The notes: generated by a model from the letters alone, not told the origin. Shown: positions 7,705 through 16,781, numbered from the stretch's first letter. The stretch: 64,000 nucleotides of DNA from Saccharothrix longispora (GCF_030852425.1 NZ_NSDM01000006.1:248001-312000); one strand, 5' to 3'. Numbers and translations: made by a program.

Positions 7705-8187
7705 ATGGGGACCGTGATCGCCCTCGCCGTGGTGCTGACCCTGATCGGCCTCGGGACGCTGTTCTGGCGCGACGCCGACGTCCTCGGCCTGCCGCCGGTG
7801 GCGGCCGGGGTCGGGGCGCTGGTGCTCGGCGTCGCCGCCGGTGCCGCCTGGGTGCTGCGCAGGCGACGCCGGTGGGAGCGCGACGGCGAGCGGCGGCCGG
7901 TCGGGAACGTCGTGCAGCGCGCCAAGGCGCTGCCGAGGCTGCTGCGGGAGCGCAAGGCGTACGGGCTGCCGACCACCACCCTGGCCACGTGGGCGTTCGG
8001 CGTGCTCTACCTGGTGTCGCCGGTCGACCTGCTGCCGGAGCTGCTGCCGCTGATCGGTGTGACCGACGACGCGGGCGTGGCGGTGTGGCTGCTCACCAGC
8101 GTGTCGACCGTGGCCGGGCAGTTCATCAACTGGGAGCGCTCGGGACGGCGTCCCCTGCCGTCGGACGAGGGGCGCCGCGAGCCCTAG
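7705..8187 (+). CDS. DUF1232 (YkvA-like) membrane protein
   Basis: Predicted integral membrane protein of unknown role. Two N-terminal hydrophobic helices (about 1-20 and 30-52) are followed by a basic stretch, RRRRRW, and then the DUF1232 signature at about 95-135: YLVSPVDLLPELLPLIGVTDD. A final hydrophobic helix precedes a charged tail. ATG at 7705 chosen; GTG at 7714 is nearly equivalent. Ends 15 bp before the convergent acyltransferase gene. Confidence 0.75.
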   Translation: MGTVIALAVVLTLIGLGTLFWRDADVLGLPPVAAGVGALVLGVAAGAAWVLRRRRRWERDGERRPVGNVVQRAKALPRLLRERKAYGLPTTTLATWAFGVLYLVSPVDLLPELLPLIGVTDDAGVAVWLLTSVSTVAGQFINWERSGRRPLPSDEGRREP

Positions 8188-8202
8188 CGCGACGCCGGCG
8201 CG

Positions 8203-8937
8203 TCACGCCCTCCCGGGGGGCGGGAGTTCCCGGATGCCGACGAGCAGGGTCGTGATCGCGCCCATGATCCGCGCCGTGGCCTCGTCCAGCACCGCCTTGG
8301 TCGGCTCCAGCCCGTACAGGTCGGACAGGTCCACCTCGGCGCCCGCCGCCACCGTCACCCTCCGCCACGGCCTGGGCACGAACGCTCCGGGCGGCAGCAG
8401 CTCGCGGACGCCCCACTGCGCCACCGGCAGCACGGGCGTGCGGGTGGCCAGCGCGAGCCGCGCCACGCCGTTCTTGCCGCGCATCGGCCAGCCGTCGGGG
8501 TCGTCGGTGAACCCGCCCTCCGGGTAGACGATGACGCACTCCCCCGCCTCCAGGGCCACCCTGGCACCGTCGAGGGCCAGTCCCGCGCGCGCCGTGCCGC
8601 GGTCCACCGGGATGTGCCGCCCGGACGACATCACCCACCCGATGACGGGCGCCTTCCACAGGCTCGCCTTCGCCAGGTAGCGGGGCACCCGGCCGGCGGC
8701 GAGCGCGAACGCCGTCAGCGTCACCGGGTCCGCGTTGGACAGGTGGTTCGAGGCGAGCAACACGCCACCCCGTCGGGGGACGTTCGACCGGCCCGCCATG
8801 CTCATCCGGACGAACAGGACGACCAGCGGCCACAGCAGGTCGATGGCCACGGAGTACCAGAAACCCCTGCCGCGGCGGGGCAGGCGGGCGGTCAGCGCCA
8901 CCATCCGGGAGAACGTCACACCGGGATCTTCGGTCAT
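8203..8937 (-). CDS. 1-acyl-sn-glycerol-3-phosphate acyltransferase (PlsC-like)
   Basis: Membrane-associated acyltransferase adding a second acyl chain to lysophosphatidate or a related lipid. Carries the catalytic HX4D motif (NHLSNADP, about residue 65), the GRHIPVDRG block and YPEGG substrate motif, and an N-terminal hydrophobic helix (WYSVAIDLLWPLVVLF). About 244 aa, normal for the family. ATG at 8937 was preferred over a longer frame to 9033 because the extra residues look non-coding; ATG 11 codons further in is also possible. Diverges from the signalling operon at 9015. Confidence 0.85.
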   Translation of the reverse strand: MTEDPGVTFSRMVALTARLPRRGRGFWYSVAIDLLWPLVVLFVRMSMAGRSNVPRRGGVLLASNHLSNADPVTLTAFALAAGRVPRYLAKASLWKAPVIGWVMSSGRHIPVDRGTARAGLALDGARVALEAGECVIVYPEGGFTDDPDGWPMRGKNGVARLALATRTPVLPVAQWGVRELLPPGAFVPRPWRRVTVAAGAEVDLSDLYGLEPTKAVLDEATARIMGAITTLLVGIRELPPPGRA

Positions 8938-9014
8938 GAGCCGCGCACCGCTCACCGCGCCCCACCGCACCGCCGTCGCCCGGTGCTGATCGCGTTCGAC
9001 TAATCTCCTCCCCC

Positions 9015-10205
9015 GTGGCAGGGCTATCCACACCGCGGACCGCGGTGGACCGCATCAGCGTGCTGCTCGTCGAGGACGACGAGGGCGACGCCGTGCTGGT
9101 CGAAGCACTGCTGGACGAGGTCGAGGCGGACGTCTCGCTGCACCGGGCGCGCACCCTGCGCGAGGCCGAGCGGCTGCTGCCCAACGCCGACTGCGTGCTG
9201 CTGGACCTGGGCCTGCCCGACACCACGGGCCTGGACGGCCTGACCCGCCTGCTCGGCCACCCGGCACCGGTGGCCATCATCGTGCTGACCGGTCTGAACG
9301 ACGAGCACCAGGGCACCAGGGCGGTCGCCGCGGGCGCGGAGGACTACCTGGTCAAGGGCCAGGTGGACGGCGTGGGCCTGGCGCGCAGCATCCGCTACGC
9401 CGTCGGCCGCAAGCGGGCCGAGGAGACGCACCGGCAACTGCGCGAGGAGCAGTTGCTGGCGGCCGAGAAGACCCGCCTGGAACGCGGCCTGCTGCCGTCC
9501 CCGATCCTGCACGGCGAGGACCTGGAGGTGAAGTTCCGCTACCGGCCCGGCGGCAGCCGGATGCTCCTCGGCGGTGACTTCTTCGACGCGGTGCGCGCCT
9601 CCGACGGCACGCTCCAGGTGATCATCGGCGACGTGTGCGGGCACGGCCCGGACGAGGCGGCGCTGGGCGTGTTCCTGCGCATCGCGTGGCGGGCGCTGGT
9701 GCTGGCCGGTCAGGAGCCGTCGCGGGTGCTGCGCACGCTGCACGAGATCCTGGAGCACGAGCGGCACCAGCCGGGCCTGTTCACCACGGCGTGCATGGTG
9801 ACGATCTCCCCCGACCGCCGCTGGGCGCGGGTGTACCTGGCCGGGCACCCCGAGCCGATGCTGCTCGTCGGCGACCGCGTGGTGGAACTGCCGCGCGACC
9901 GCGCGGGCCTGCCCCTGGGTGTGCTGCCGGACAGCACGTGGAGCGGCCTGGACGTGCCGCTGCCGCCCGGCTGGTCGATGCTGCTCTACACCGACGGCCT
10001 GGTCGAGGGCAGGGTGCTGGGCGACGTGGAGCGGTTGGGCTCCGAGCGCCTCATCGAGCTGATCGGCGACATCACCGGGGAGCGACCCGACTGGGCGCGG
10101 GAGCCGTCTGCGCTGCTGGACGACCTCATCTCCAGGGTTAAGGAGCTCAACGGCGGGGAACTGGACGACGACATGGCCGTACTGCTCATCACGGACCGGG
10201 ACTGA
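9015..10205 (+). CDS. response regulator with SpoIIE/PP2C serine phosphatase output domain
   Basis: Links phosphorelay input to protein dephosphorylation, typically of an anti-sigma-factor antagonist. Receiver domain about 15-130 (VLLVEDDEGDA, phospho-acceptor Asp in VLLDLGLPD, Lys in YLVKG). Coiled linker 131-165 (RKRAEETHRQLREEQLLAAEK). PP2C/SpoIIE domain about 170-396 with metal-site motifs GGDFFDA, GDVCGHG, LYTDGLVEG and DDDMAVLL. GTG start. Its stop directly abuts the kinase start, indicating one operon. Confidence 0.92.
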   Translation: MAGLSTPRTAVDRISVLLVEDDEGDAVLVEALLDEVEADVSLHRARTLREAERLLPNADCVLLDLGLPDTTGLDGLTRLLGHPAPVAIIVLTGLNDEHQGTRAVAAGAEDYLVKGQVDGVGLARSIRYAVGRKRAEETHRQLREEQLLAAEKTRLERGLLPSPILHGEDLEVKFRYRPGGSRMLLGGDFFDAVRASDGTLQVIIGDVCGHGPDEAALGVFLRIAWRALVLAGQEPSRVLRTLHEILEHERHQPGLFTTACMVTISPDRRWARVYLAGHPEPMLLVGDRVVELPRDRAGLPLGVLPDSTWSGLDVPLPPGWSMLLYTDGLVEGRVLGDVERLGSERLIELIGDITGERPDWAREPSALLDDLISRVKELNGGELDDDMAVLLITDRD

Positions 10206-11696
10206 ATGGACTACCGCACCCGCTGGCCCGCCGCCCGGCTCCTCGTGGCGTCCGTCACGATCCTCGTCATCGTGTGCGCCGGCGCGATCGGCGGCCTGGC
10301 CATCGGCCTGCTCAAGCTGACCGAGGCGCGCGCCCAGCTGATCGACCGCATCCAACCCGCCCGCTCCCTGGTCCAGCAGGCCGACACGGCGGTGATCAAC
10401 CAGGAGACCGGCGTGCGCGGGTACGTGCTCACCGCGAACCTGGACTTCCTGGCCCCCTACAACGACGGGCAGGACCACGAGGCCGAGTCCCTGGACGAGG
10501 CGAGGCGGCTGCTGGAGCCCTTGCGCCCCGACCTGGCGGCCCGGATCGACGAGGTCCGCGTGCTGTCGGCCGACTGGAGGCAGAGCTACGCCGAACCGCT
10601 GATCATCAGCGTGGGCTCGGCCAACCGGCCGCCGTCGGAGCTGGCCGACGCCGAGCGCGGCAAGGGACTGTTCGACCGGCTGCGCGGCGCGATCGACTCG
10701 CTCGGCGACGAGCTGACCCGCGAGTCCGACGTCGCCCGCCGGAACCTCGACGAGGCCGCCCAGGAGGTGCTGTACCTGCTCATCGGCCTGGGTGTGCTGC
10801 TGGTGCTGGTCATCGCCGGGATCGCGGTGGTGCTGTACCGCATCCTGATCGCGCCGCTGCGGGACCTGGCCGACGACGTGCGGCACGTGTCGTCGGGAGA
10901 CTTCACGCACAAGGTCGAGGTGGGCGGCCCGCGCGAGACGGTGATGCTCGGCGAGGACGTCGAGGCGATGCGGTCGCGCATCCTGGCCGACCTGGCGGAG
11001 CTGAAGCGGTCGAACGCCGAGCTGGAGCAGTTCGCCTACGTCGCCTCGCACGACCTCCAGGAGCCGCTGCGCAAGGTCGCCTCGTTCTGCCAGCTGCTGG
11101 AGCGCCGCTACTCCGGGGAGCTGGACGAGCGCGGTGAGCAGTACCTGCGGTTCGCGGTGGACGGCGCCAAGCGGATGCAGGTGCTGATCAACGACCTGCT
11201 GGCGTTCTCCCGGGTCGGGCGCATCAGCCGCGAGCAGGTGCTGGTGGACTGCGACGAGCTGGTCGTGCAGGTGCTGGACAACTACTCCGAGGTCATCGAG
11301 CGCACCGGCGCCACGATCGAGGTGGCCGAGCTGCCGACGGTGCGCGGCGAGGCGTCGCTGCTCGGCGGCGTGTTCGGCAACCTGGTCAGCAACGCCCTGA
11401 AGTTCCACGGCGAGGACCCACCTCACGTGAGGGTCGACGTGGAGCGGACGGGCGAGTTCTGGGAGTTCACCATCAGCGACAACGGCATCGGCATCGACAC
11501 CGAGTACGCTGAGCGCATCTTCGTCATCTTCCAACGTCTGCACCACAAGGACGACTACCCGGGGACGGGGATCGGCTTGGCGATGTGCCGGAAGATCATC
11601 GAGTACCACGGTGGCACCATTTGGTTGGACACCACCCGCGAGACCGGCACGGCCTTCAGGTTCACCATCCCGGCAGTAGAGGACGACGAGCAATGA
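10206..11696 (+). CDS. CHASE3-domain sensor histidine kinase
   Basis: Membrane sensor kinase. TM helix about 10-33, extracellular CHASE3 domain about 40-185 ([14 protein letters not shown] is typical), second TM about 190-215, HAMP about 215-268, then HisKA with phospho-acceptor in [13 protein letters not shown] and an HATPase domain with N box [24 protein letters not shown] and GTGIGLAMC. The kinase core resembles phytochrome-like kinases. Overlaps the next gene by 4 bp (ATGA), so the stand-alone receiver is the probable phosphate partner. Confidence 0.93.
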   Translation: MDYRTRWPAARLLVASVTILVIVCAGAIGGLAIGLLKLTEARAQLIDRIQPARSLVQQADTAVINQETGVRGYVLTANLDFLAPYNDGQDHEAESLDEARRLLEPLRPDLAARIDEVRVLSADWRQSYAEPLIISVGSANRPPSELADAERGKGLFDRLRGAIDSLGDELTRESDVARRNLDEAAQEVLYLLIGLGVLLVLVIAGIAVVLYRILIAPLRDLADDVRHVSSGDFTHKVEVGGPRETVMLGEDVEAMRSRILADLAELKRSNAELEQFAYVASHDLQEPLRKVASFCQLLERRYSGELDERGEQYLRFAVDGAKRMQVLINDLLAFSRVGRISREQVLVDCDELVVQVLDNYSEVIERTGATIEVAELPTVRGEASLLGGVFGNLVSNALKFHGEDPPHVRVDVERTGEFWEFTISDNGIGIDTEYAERIFVIFQRLHHKDDYPGTGIGLAMCRKIIEYHGGTIWLDTTRETGTAFRFTIPAVEDDEQ

Positions 11697-12130
11697 GCAG
11701 CCCGCTGAACGTGATCGACGTCCTGTTGGTCGAGGACGACCCGGGCGACGCGCTGATGACGCAGGAGGCGTTCGAGCACCACAAGATCCGCAACCAGCTG
11801 CACGTGGTGCGCGACGGCGTGGAGGCACTGGAGTTCCTGCGCCGCGAGGGCCAGTACGAGGACGCGCCCCGGCCGGGCCTGATCCTGCTGGACCTGAACC
11901 TGCCGAAGATGGACGGCCGCGAGGTGCTCGGCGAGATCAAGGCCGACGCGTCGCTGCGGACGATCCCGGTGGTCGTGCTGACCACGTCGGAGGCGGAGGA
12001 GGACATCCTGCGCAGCTACAACCTGCACGCCAACGCCTACGTGACGAAGCCGGTGGACTTCGACCGCTTCATCGAGGTCGTCCGCCAGATCGACGACTTC
12101 TTCGTCACCGTGGTCAAGCTCCCCCGCTGA
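11693..12130 (+). CDS. single-domain response regulator (Rcp1-like)
   Basis: A 145-residue receiver without an output domain: acidic pocket VEDDPGDA (about 12-19), phospho-acceptor Asp in [13 protein letters not shown], switch Thr in VVVLTTSE and Lys in YVTKPVD. Rcp-type receivers commonly shuttle phosphate between kinases and other receivers. ATG overlaps the kinase stop. I infer kinase to this receiver, and possibly on to the receiver-phosphatase encoded first in the operon. Followed by a large inverted repeat. Confidence 0.92.
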   Translation: MSSPLNVIDVLLVEDDPGDALMTQEAFEHHKIRNQLHVVRDGVEALEFLRREGQYEDAPRPGLILLDLNLPKMDGREVLGEIKADASLRTIPVVVLTTSEAEEDILRSYNLHANAYVTKPVDFDRFIEVVRQIDDFFVTVVKLPR

Positions 12131-12132
12131 CC

Positions 12133-12257
12133 GCGAGTCGTAACCCCAGCCCGCGCGAGTCGTAACCCCAGCCCGCGCGAGTCGTAGGTTCGGGCTGGGG
12201 TTACGACTCGCGCGGGCTGGGGTTACGACTCGCGGGGGCTGGGGTTACGACTCGCGG
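12133..12257. repeat. 22-bp-period inverted repeat array between convergent genes (terminator-like)
   Basis: Two exact 22-bp units starting GCGAGTCGTAACCCC (12133-12154, 12155-12176) and the first 10 bases of a third (12177-12186), a 4-bp turn, then three units in reverse orientation (12191-12211, 12212-12233, 12234-12255; the last has one change). The arms can fold into one very long hairpin or several registers. It occupies the whole gap between two convergent stops, so a bidirectional terminator is the simplest reading. Confidence 0.9.
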
Positions 12258-13262
12258 TCAGGCGGGGGTGTAGAGGCGGGGGTGGGGCGCGGGGGCGGTG
12301 GCCGTCAGCAGGCCCCGGTGGACCAGGACGTCCAGGTGGGCGGCGGTCTCGCCGATGGCCAGGACCTGGTTGAAGAGGTCCAGGTCGGCGAAGCGGCGGG
12401 CACGCCGGGTCCAGCCGAGCTTCGCGGCCGTCTCGAACGCGGTGCCCGTGCCGGTGCCCACGGCGGCCAGGGTGGCCTCCAGCCGATCCTCGTGGTGGGC
12501 GATCAACTCGTCCACGCGGGCGTGGGCGGAGTCGGTCACCGGGCCGTGCGCCGGGAGCAGGCGCAGGTCGGGGTAAGTGCGGACCAGGCGGAGCGAGTCG
12601 AGGTAGTCACCCAGCGGCAGGGCGGGCCTGGCCGGTTCGAACCCGATCGACGGCGTGATGTGCGGCAGCACGTGGTCGCCCGCGAACAGCAGTGACGACT
12701 CGACGTCCACGAACACCACGTGCCCCCGCGTGTGACCGGGCGTCGGCACGACCCGCAGCACGCGCTTGGCCAGGCCCACCTCCACCTCGCCGAGCCACTC
12801 GTCGGGTTCCTCGTAGTCGCGCAGCGCGCCCTCGCCGGTGGCCTCCATGACGGCGCGCCACTTCTCGGCCAGGTGCGGCGCGCCCCACTCGCGCAGGCTC
12901 GTCGCCTGCCCGTCGCGCGCACGGGCGAGGATGCGCGCCATCGACGGCTGCTCCCCCGCGCCGAGCGCGACGCGCGTGCCGAACCGGCGGCGCAGGTTCA
13001 CCGCCATCGTGTAGTGGTCGCGGTGCAGGTGGGTGACGAGGAACCGGTGGACGTCCTCGACGCCGTACCCGAGCGTCCCCAGGGCCTCGACGAGGGCGCG
13101 TTCCCCCTCGTCGAGCGACCAGCCGGAATCGATCAGCACCAGGCCGTCGCCGTCCTCGACCGCGTACACGTTGACCGTGTGCAGCCCGTCGTTCGGCAGG
13201 GGCAGGGGGATGCGGTGCACGCCTGGCGCGACCTCGAAGACCCCGGGTTCGGTCCACTCCAT
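12258..13262 (-). CDS. metallo-beta-lactamase-fold hydrolase
   Basis: Hydrolase of unknown substrate. Metal-binding motif THLHRDHY (about 77-84), later ligands in PTPGHTRGHVVF, LLFAGDHVLPH and PAHGPV. The C-terminal 90 residues form a helical domain with an incomplete winged-helix look (IGETAAHLDVLVHRGLL), common in the LACTB2-like MBL subgroup. 334 aa. ATG start. Lies 9 bp downstream of the acetyltransferase gene on the same strand, so they probably share a transcript. Confidence 0.88.
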   Translation of the reverse strand: MEWTEPGVFEVAPGVHRIPLPLPNDGLHTVNVYAVEDGDGLVLIDSGWSLDEGERALVEALGTLGYGVEDVHRFLVTHLHRDHYTMAVNLRRRFGTRVALGAGEQPSMARILARARDGQATSLREWGAPHLAEKWRAVMEATGEGALRDYEEPDEWLGEVEVGLAKRVLRVVPTPGHTRGHVVFVDVESSLLFAGDHVLPHITPSIGFEPARPALPLGDYLDSLRLVRTYPDLRLLPAHGPVTDSAHARVDELIAHHEDRLEATLAAVGTGTGTAFETAAKLGWTRRARRFADLDLFNQVLAIGETAAHLDVLVHRGLLTATAPAPHPRLYTPA

Positions 13263-13271
13263 CCCCGGATA

Positions 13272-13550
13272 CTACTCGCCGGTAACCTCGGCCAGTTCGG
13301 GGTGCTTCTCCAGGTACCCGCGCACGAACGAGCACTGCGGCACCACGCGGAGCCCGCGCTCCCGGACGTCGAGCAGCGCGTGCTTCACCAGCGCGCCGCC
13401 CAGGCCCTTGCCCTCGACGGCGACCTCGGTGTGGGTGAACGTGACGACGTCGCCGTCCAGCACGTACTCGGCGAACCCGCCCAGCTCGCCGTCCAGGCGC
13501 ACCTCGAAGCGGGACTGCTCGGCGTTGTCGGACACGGACACTGCGGTCAC
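13272..13550 (-). CDS. small GNAT-type N-acetyltransferase (YidJ/COG2388)
   Basis: A 92-residue minimal GNAT fold: DGELGGFAEYVLDGDVV strands, the acetyl-CoA loop region EVAVEGKGLGGALVKHAL (about 42-59) and a final VVPQCSFVRGYLEKHPE helix, the standard C-terminal signature of the COG2388 group. GTG start with GGGAGCGACC upstream. Substrate unknown. Heads a two-gene unit with the metallo-hydrolase. Confidence 0.85.
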   Translation of the reverse strand: MTAVSVSDNAEQSRFEVRLDGELGGFAEYVLDGDVVTFTHTEVAVEGKGLGGALVKHALLDVRERGLRVVPQCSFVRGYLEKHPELAEVTGE

Positions 13551-13729
13551 GGTCGCTCCCTGCGGTCGGTCACGGGCGTTCGGTCGTCTGCCACGGTAGT
13601 GCCGCGCGGACGACGGCGGACGACGGCACGCGCGCGTCCGAACGGCGGTGCCGGGTTTGAGTTCCGCGCCGATCGGCTAAGGAGTGGTCACCACGTCGCG
13701 GACCCCCTGCGCTGACCCTGCCCGGAGCG

Positions 13730-14830
13730 GTGGACATGTTGAGTTCGTACCTGGAGCCCGCGCGCGCGGGGTTCCTGACCTTCATCGGCGTCGGCGCGCT
13801 GATCCTGGTGCCGCTCGTGGCGCTGCACTACTGGCGGTTCGGGCGGGTCGAGCCGCGACGCGCGTTCGTCCTGTACGGCCTGCTGGCCTACGGGCTGGTG
13901 GCGCTGGCGCTGATCTTCCTGCCGTTCCCGGACCCGGGGGCGGTGTGCCGGGGCGAGACGATGCTGTCGACGAGGCCGTTCCAGTGGGTCACGGACATGC
14001 GCAACAACATGGCCGCCAACGGCCGTTCGGGCCTCCAGGCGATGGCGACGTCGCAGGCGTTCGTCCAGCAGGCGTTCAACGTCGCCCTGTTCGTGCCGCT
14101 GGGCATCGTACTGCGCCGCGCCTACCGCCGCGGGCCGCTCGCGGCGGTCGCCATCGGGCTCGGCGTGTCCCTGGCCGTGGAGGTCGTGCAGTACACCGGG
14201 AACCTGGGCATCTTCCCGTGCCCGTACCGGATCGCGGACGTCGACGACCTCATCTCCAACACCGCCGGATCGCTGGTCGGTTGGATGGTCGCGCCGGTCG
14301 CGCTCGTCGTGCCGGCCGTGCCCGCCGCGGAGGACTCGGCGGCGCTGCCCGGCGCGGTGGGCGTGCCGCGCCGGGTCGCCGGGCTGGCGGTGGACCTGCT
14401 CGCGGTGGTGCTGGTGGCGAAGTTCCTGCTGCCGCCGGACCTGGTGTGGTCCCTGGCGTTCACCGCGGTGCTGCGGGTGGTGCTGCCGGCGGTGACCGGC
14501 GGCTGGACGCCCGGCGGGTGGCTGATGCGCTACCGGTTGCGCCGCGCCGACGGCTCGTGGGGCAACCCGCTGCGCCTGGCGGGGCGCGAACTGCTCGGCG
14601 TGACGGGCCTGTTCGCCTACGCGGTGTTCCTCTCGCCGCGCTGGGACACGTGGTGGCAGTTCGGCCTGGACGTTCTCGTGATCGCGGTGGTGCTCGTCGG
14701 CACGTTCGTGGTGCCGGTGTTCCGCCGCGACCAGCTGGGTTGGCACGACTGGATCGCGGGCACCCGCCCGGTGGCCGTCCTGCGCTCCCCCGCGCGCGGT
14801 CCCGAGGACCGCGCGTCGGTGGGCGTCTGA
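13730..14830 (+). CDS. VanZ-family / RDD-family fusion membrane protein
   Basis: Integral membrane protein of 366 aa. The N-terminal half (about 1-195) is VanZ-like: four to five helices with FNVALFVPLGIVLRR and IADVDDLISNTAGSLVGW, the diagnostic block. The C-terminal half (about 215-350) is an RDD domain: VPRRVAGLAVDLLAVVL (Arg first, Asp in the helix), MRYRLRRADG and a third helix. VanZ relatives affect glycopeptide or lipoglycopeptide susceptibility; RDD proteins include ion transporters. Combined function unknown. GTG at 13730 or ATG at 13736. Confidence 0.85.
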   Translation: MDMLSSYLEPARAGFLTFIGVGALILVPLVALHYWRFGRVEPRRAFVLYGLLAYGLVALALIFLPFPDPGAVCRGETMLSTRPFQWVTDMRNNMAANGRSGLQAMATSQAFVQQAFNVALFVPLGIVLRRAYRRGPLAAVAIGLGVSLAVEVVQYTGNLGIFPCPYRIADVDDLISNTAGSLVGWMVAPVALVVPAVPAAEDSAALPGAVGVPRRVAGLAVDLLAVVLVAKFLLPPDLVWSLAFTAVLRVVLPAVTGGWTPGGWLMRYRLRRADGSWGNPLRLAGRELLGVTGLFAYAVFLSPRWDTWWQFGLDVLVIAVVLVGTFVVPVFRRDQLGWHDWIAGTRPVAVLRSPARGPEDRASVGV

Positions 14831-14871
14831 GGGCCACCCGGCGCTCTGGGGGCTACCGGCACCCCGAGTGC

Positions 14872-15051
14872 TCACCCGGCGCGGCGGGCGTTCCGCACGC
14901 TCCTCACCGCGAGCACGACCGCGCCGACGACCAGCAGGACGCCGATGAGCTGGAGGCCGGGCGAGTCGTCGGCCCCGCCGAGGACGACGGTGGTGACGCC
15001 GAGCGCCGCCAGGAGGACCGTGCCCGCGATGGCGGGCATGAGCTGCTTCAT
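14872..15051 (-). CDS. small two-helix membrane protein, 59 aa
   Basis: Not recognised. ATG at 15051 gives MKQLMPAIAGTVLLAALGVT, a short polar turn (GGADDSPG), a second helix (LQLIGVLLVVGAVVLAV) and a basic tail ending RRAG. The region immediately upstream is the most AT-rich stretch nearby and holds an inverted repeat, so a dedicated promoter/operator is likely. Frame, codon use and hydrophobicity support a real gene despite its size. Confidence 0.65.
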   Translation of the reverse strand: MKQLMPAIAGTVLLAALGVTTVVLGGADDSPGLQLIGVLLVVGAVVLAVRSVRNARRAG

Positions 15052-15060
15052 GCGATCGAG

Positions 15061-15090
15061 TATCGCTTATATCCTATCGATATTCAATAG
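15061..15090 (-). promoter_or_regulatory. AT-rich operator-like site upstream of the small membrane protein
   Basis: ATATC-CTATC-GATAT at 15069-15083 is a perfect 5-bp inverted repeat with 5-bp spacing, flanked by another TATCG (15061-15065). It sits 10-32 bp upstream of the start at 15051. ATATCGAT-like sites are typical of PadR/MarR-type repressors; no such regulator is adjacent, so this is inference. Confidence 0.35.
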
Positions 15091-15099
15091 GGTCGAAGG

Positions 15100-16650
15100 T
15101 CAGAGCCGGCCGAACAGCCAGTGGCCGGGTTTGCCGGGCGCGGGATCGAGGCAGAAGTCCCGGACCACGGCGACCACCTCGGCGGTCGAGACGGTGCCGC
15201 CACCGTCGTGGTCGAACACCGCCGGCACGTCGGCCGCACGGTCCGGGGGCAGTCCGCACGCGGTGAGCAGGCGGGTGAACTCGGCGGTCGTGGTGGTGCC
15301 GTCGCCGTCGTCCGCCAGGGCGAGCACGGCCTCGGCGAGCGGGCGCACGGCGTGCTCGAAACCGCTGCGGCTCCCCTCGTCGAGCCAGCGCAGGAACTCC
15401 TCCCGGCCGACCTGCCCGTCGAGGTCGGTGTCGGAGCGCTCGGCGACGCCGCGCCACAGCGCCCGGTAGCCGCGCCGGACGGCCAGCGCCCTCGGCGAGC
15501 CCGGCGGTTCGCCGAACGCCTGCACCAGGCGCAGCGCGAACACCTCGTAGTCGTCCGCGGTGAGCCGGCCGTCCCCGTCCGCGTCGAACAGGGTGAAGCG
15601 GGGCGGCACGGGATCGGGCACGCGGGTCGGCAGGGCGTCGGCCCACGCCACGAGGTCGGCGTGACCGGCCGCCAGCACGTCGGCGTGCGTCGCGCCCTCG
15701 TGGCGGTCGAAGCGCAGGTCGGTGCCCGCGCGGGCGAGGTCGGCGGCGAACCGCTCGACCACCGCCGGCGGCACGACCTCGTCGGCCGTGCCCGCGGTGA
15801 GGTAGACGGGCCGGTCCATCCGCGACACGGGCACGCGGCACGCGCGCAGCACCGGGGCCACGCCGGACCGGGCGGGCAGGCCGGTGGTGCCGCCGTCGTC
15901 GTTGGTCAGCCGGGCGACCGCGCGGAACATGTCGACGAGCGTGGCCGACGTGGCCACGTCCAGCAGCCGGGCGCCGGCGGCGGTGAGCAGCGGGCGGGCG
16001 TCGAAGTCGGGGTGCGAGGCACGCACGCCCGCCAGCAGGAACGGCAGCAGCACCGGCAGCGGGCGCGCGCCGTCGGCGGTGACCAGGTCGACCAGCATCG
16101 GCAGGTGCACCGGCGGGGCGAGGGCGATCGTGCCGCGGAAGTCCAGCTCCGGGGCGTACCCGGTGGCCACGAGACCCGTGAACAGGGCCGCGTGCCCGCC
16201 CTGCGAGAAGCCCACGACGACCCACGTCCGGCCGACCCGGGGGTCGACGCGACGGGCGGCGCGCACGGCGTCCACCACGTCGTCGGCGACCGCCTCGCCG
16301 TTGAAGTACGGGTGCGGGCCGGGCGTGGCCAGGCCCTCGTAGTCGGTGGCGGTCACCGCGTACCCGGCGGCCAGCCAGCGGCCGACGTGCTCGCGCTCCA
16401 GCCTGCTCAGGCCCACCAGGGACGGCGCGCAGTGGTCGGACAGGCCGGTGGTGCCGTGGGCGTAGGCGACGACCGGCCAGCCGCCGGGCGGCGCGTCGAC
16501 CGACGGCAGGAACACCGTGCCGCTGACCTCGCGCCCCGACCCGTCGTAGCCCAGCCCCTGGTAGACGATCCGCAGGGCGGCCGACGCGGCGTCGGGCCAC
16601 AGGTGCGCGGGCAGCGGACTGCGGTCGAGCACGGCACCCGGCACGCGCAT
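15100..16650 (-). CDS. lipase-like alpha/beta hydrolase fused to calerythrin-like EF-hands
   Basis: Residues about 25-345 form a secretory-lipase-type alpha/beta hydrolase: YAHGTTGLSDHCAPS oxyanion region, nucleophile Ser in VGFSQGGHAALF, acid in AGTADEVVPP and His in GATHADV. Residues about 350-516 hold four EF-hand loops: DADGDGRLTADDYE, DTDLDGQVGREEF, DDGDGTTTTAEF and DHDGGGTVSTAEV. The arrangement matches calerythrin-like proteins, normally separate genes. I infer Ca-dependent activity or localisation. No signal peptide is evident. ATG start has GGAGGGG upstream. Confidence 0.85.
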   Translation of the reverse strand: MRVPGAVLDRSPLPAHLWPDAASAALRIVYQGLGYDGSGREVSGTVFLPSVDAPPGGWPVVAYAHGTTGLSDHCAPSLVGLSRLEREHVGRWLAAGYAVTATDYEGLATPGPHPYFNGEAVADDVVDAVRAARRVDPRVGRTWVVVGFSQGGHAALFTGLVATGYAPELDFRGTIALAPPVHLPMLVDLVTADGARPLPVLLPFLLAGVRASHPDFDARPLLTAAGARLLDVATSATLVDMFRAVARLTNDDGGTTGLPARSGVAPVLRACRVPVSRMDRPVYLTAGTADEVVPPAVVERFAADLARAGTDLRFDRHEGATHADVLAAGHADLVAWADALPTRVPDPVPPRFTLFDADGDGRLTADDYEVFALRLVQAFGEPPGSPRALAVRRGYRALWRGVAERSDTDLDGQVGREEFLRWLDEGSRSGFEHAVRPLAEAVLALADDGDGTTTTAEFTRLLTACGLPPDRAADVPAVFDHDGGGTVSTAEVVAVVRDFCLDPAPGKPGHWLFGRL

Positions 16651-16781
16651 GTGCCCCTCCCCCCGGTCGCGGCGGGTGCGACGGTATCCGCCACCGGGCC
16701 GACCGCGGTCCCCCGTTCACCCGGTGGTGACGCCGTGATCACCCGCCTGCCGCAGTGCCGGCGCGGCGCCGTCACCCGGGT

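Noticed and set aside
12133..12257. CRISPR-like array of 22-bp repeats
   Set aside because: Units are contiguous with no spacers and switch orientation; no cas genes. It is an inverted repeat element.
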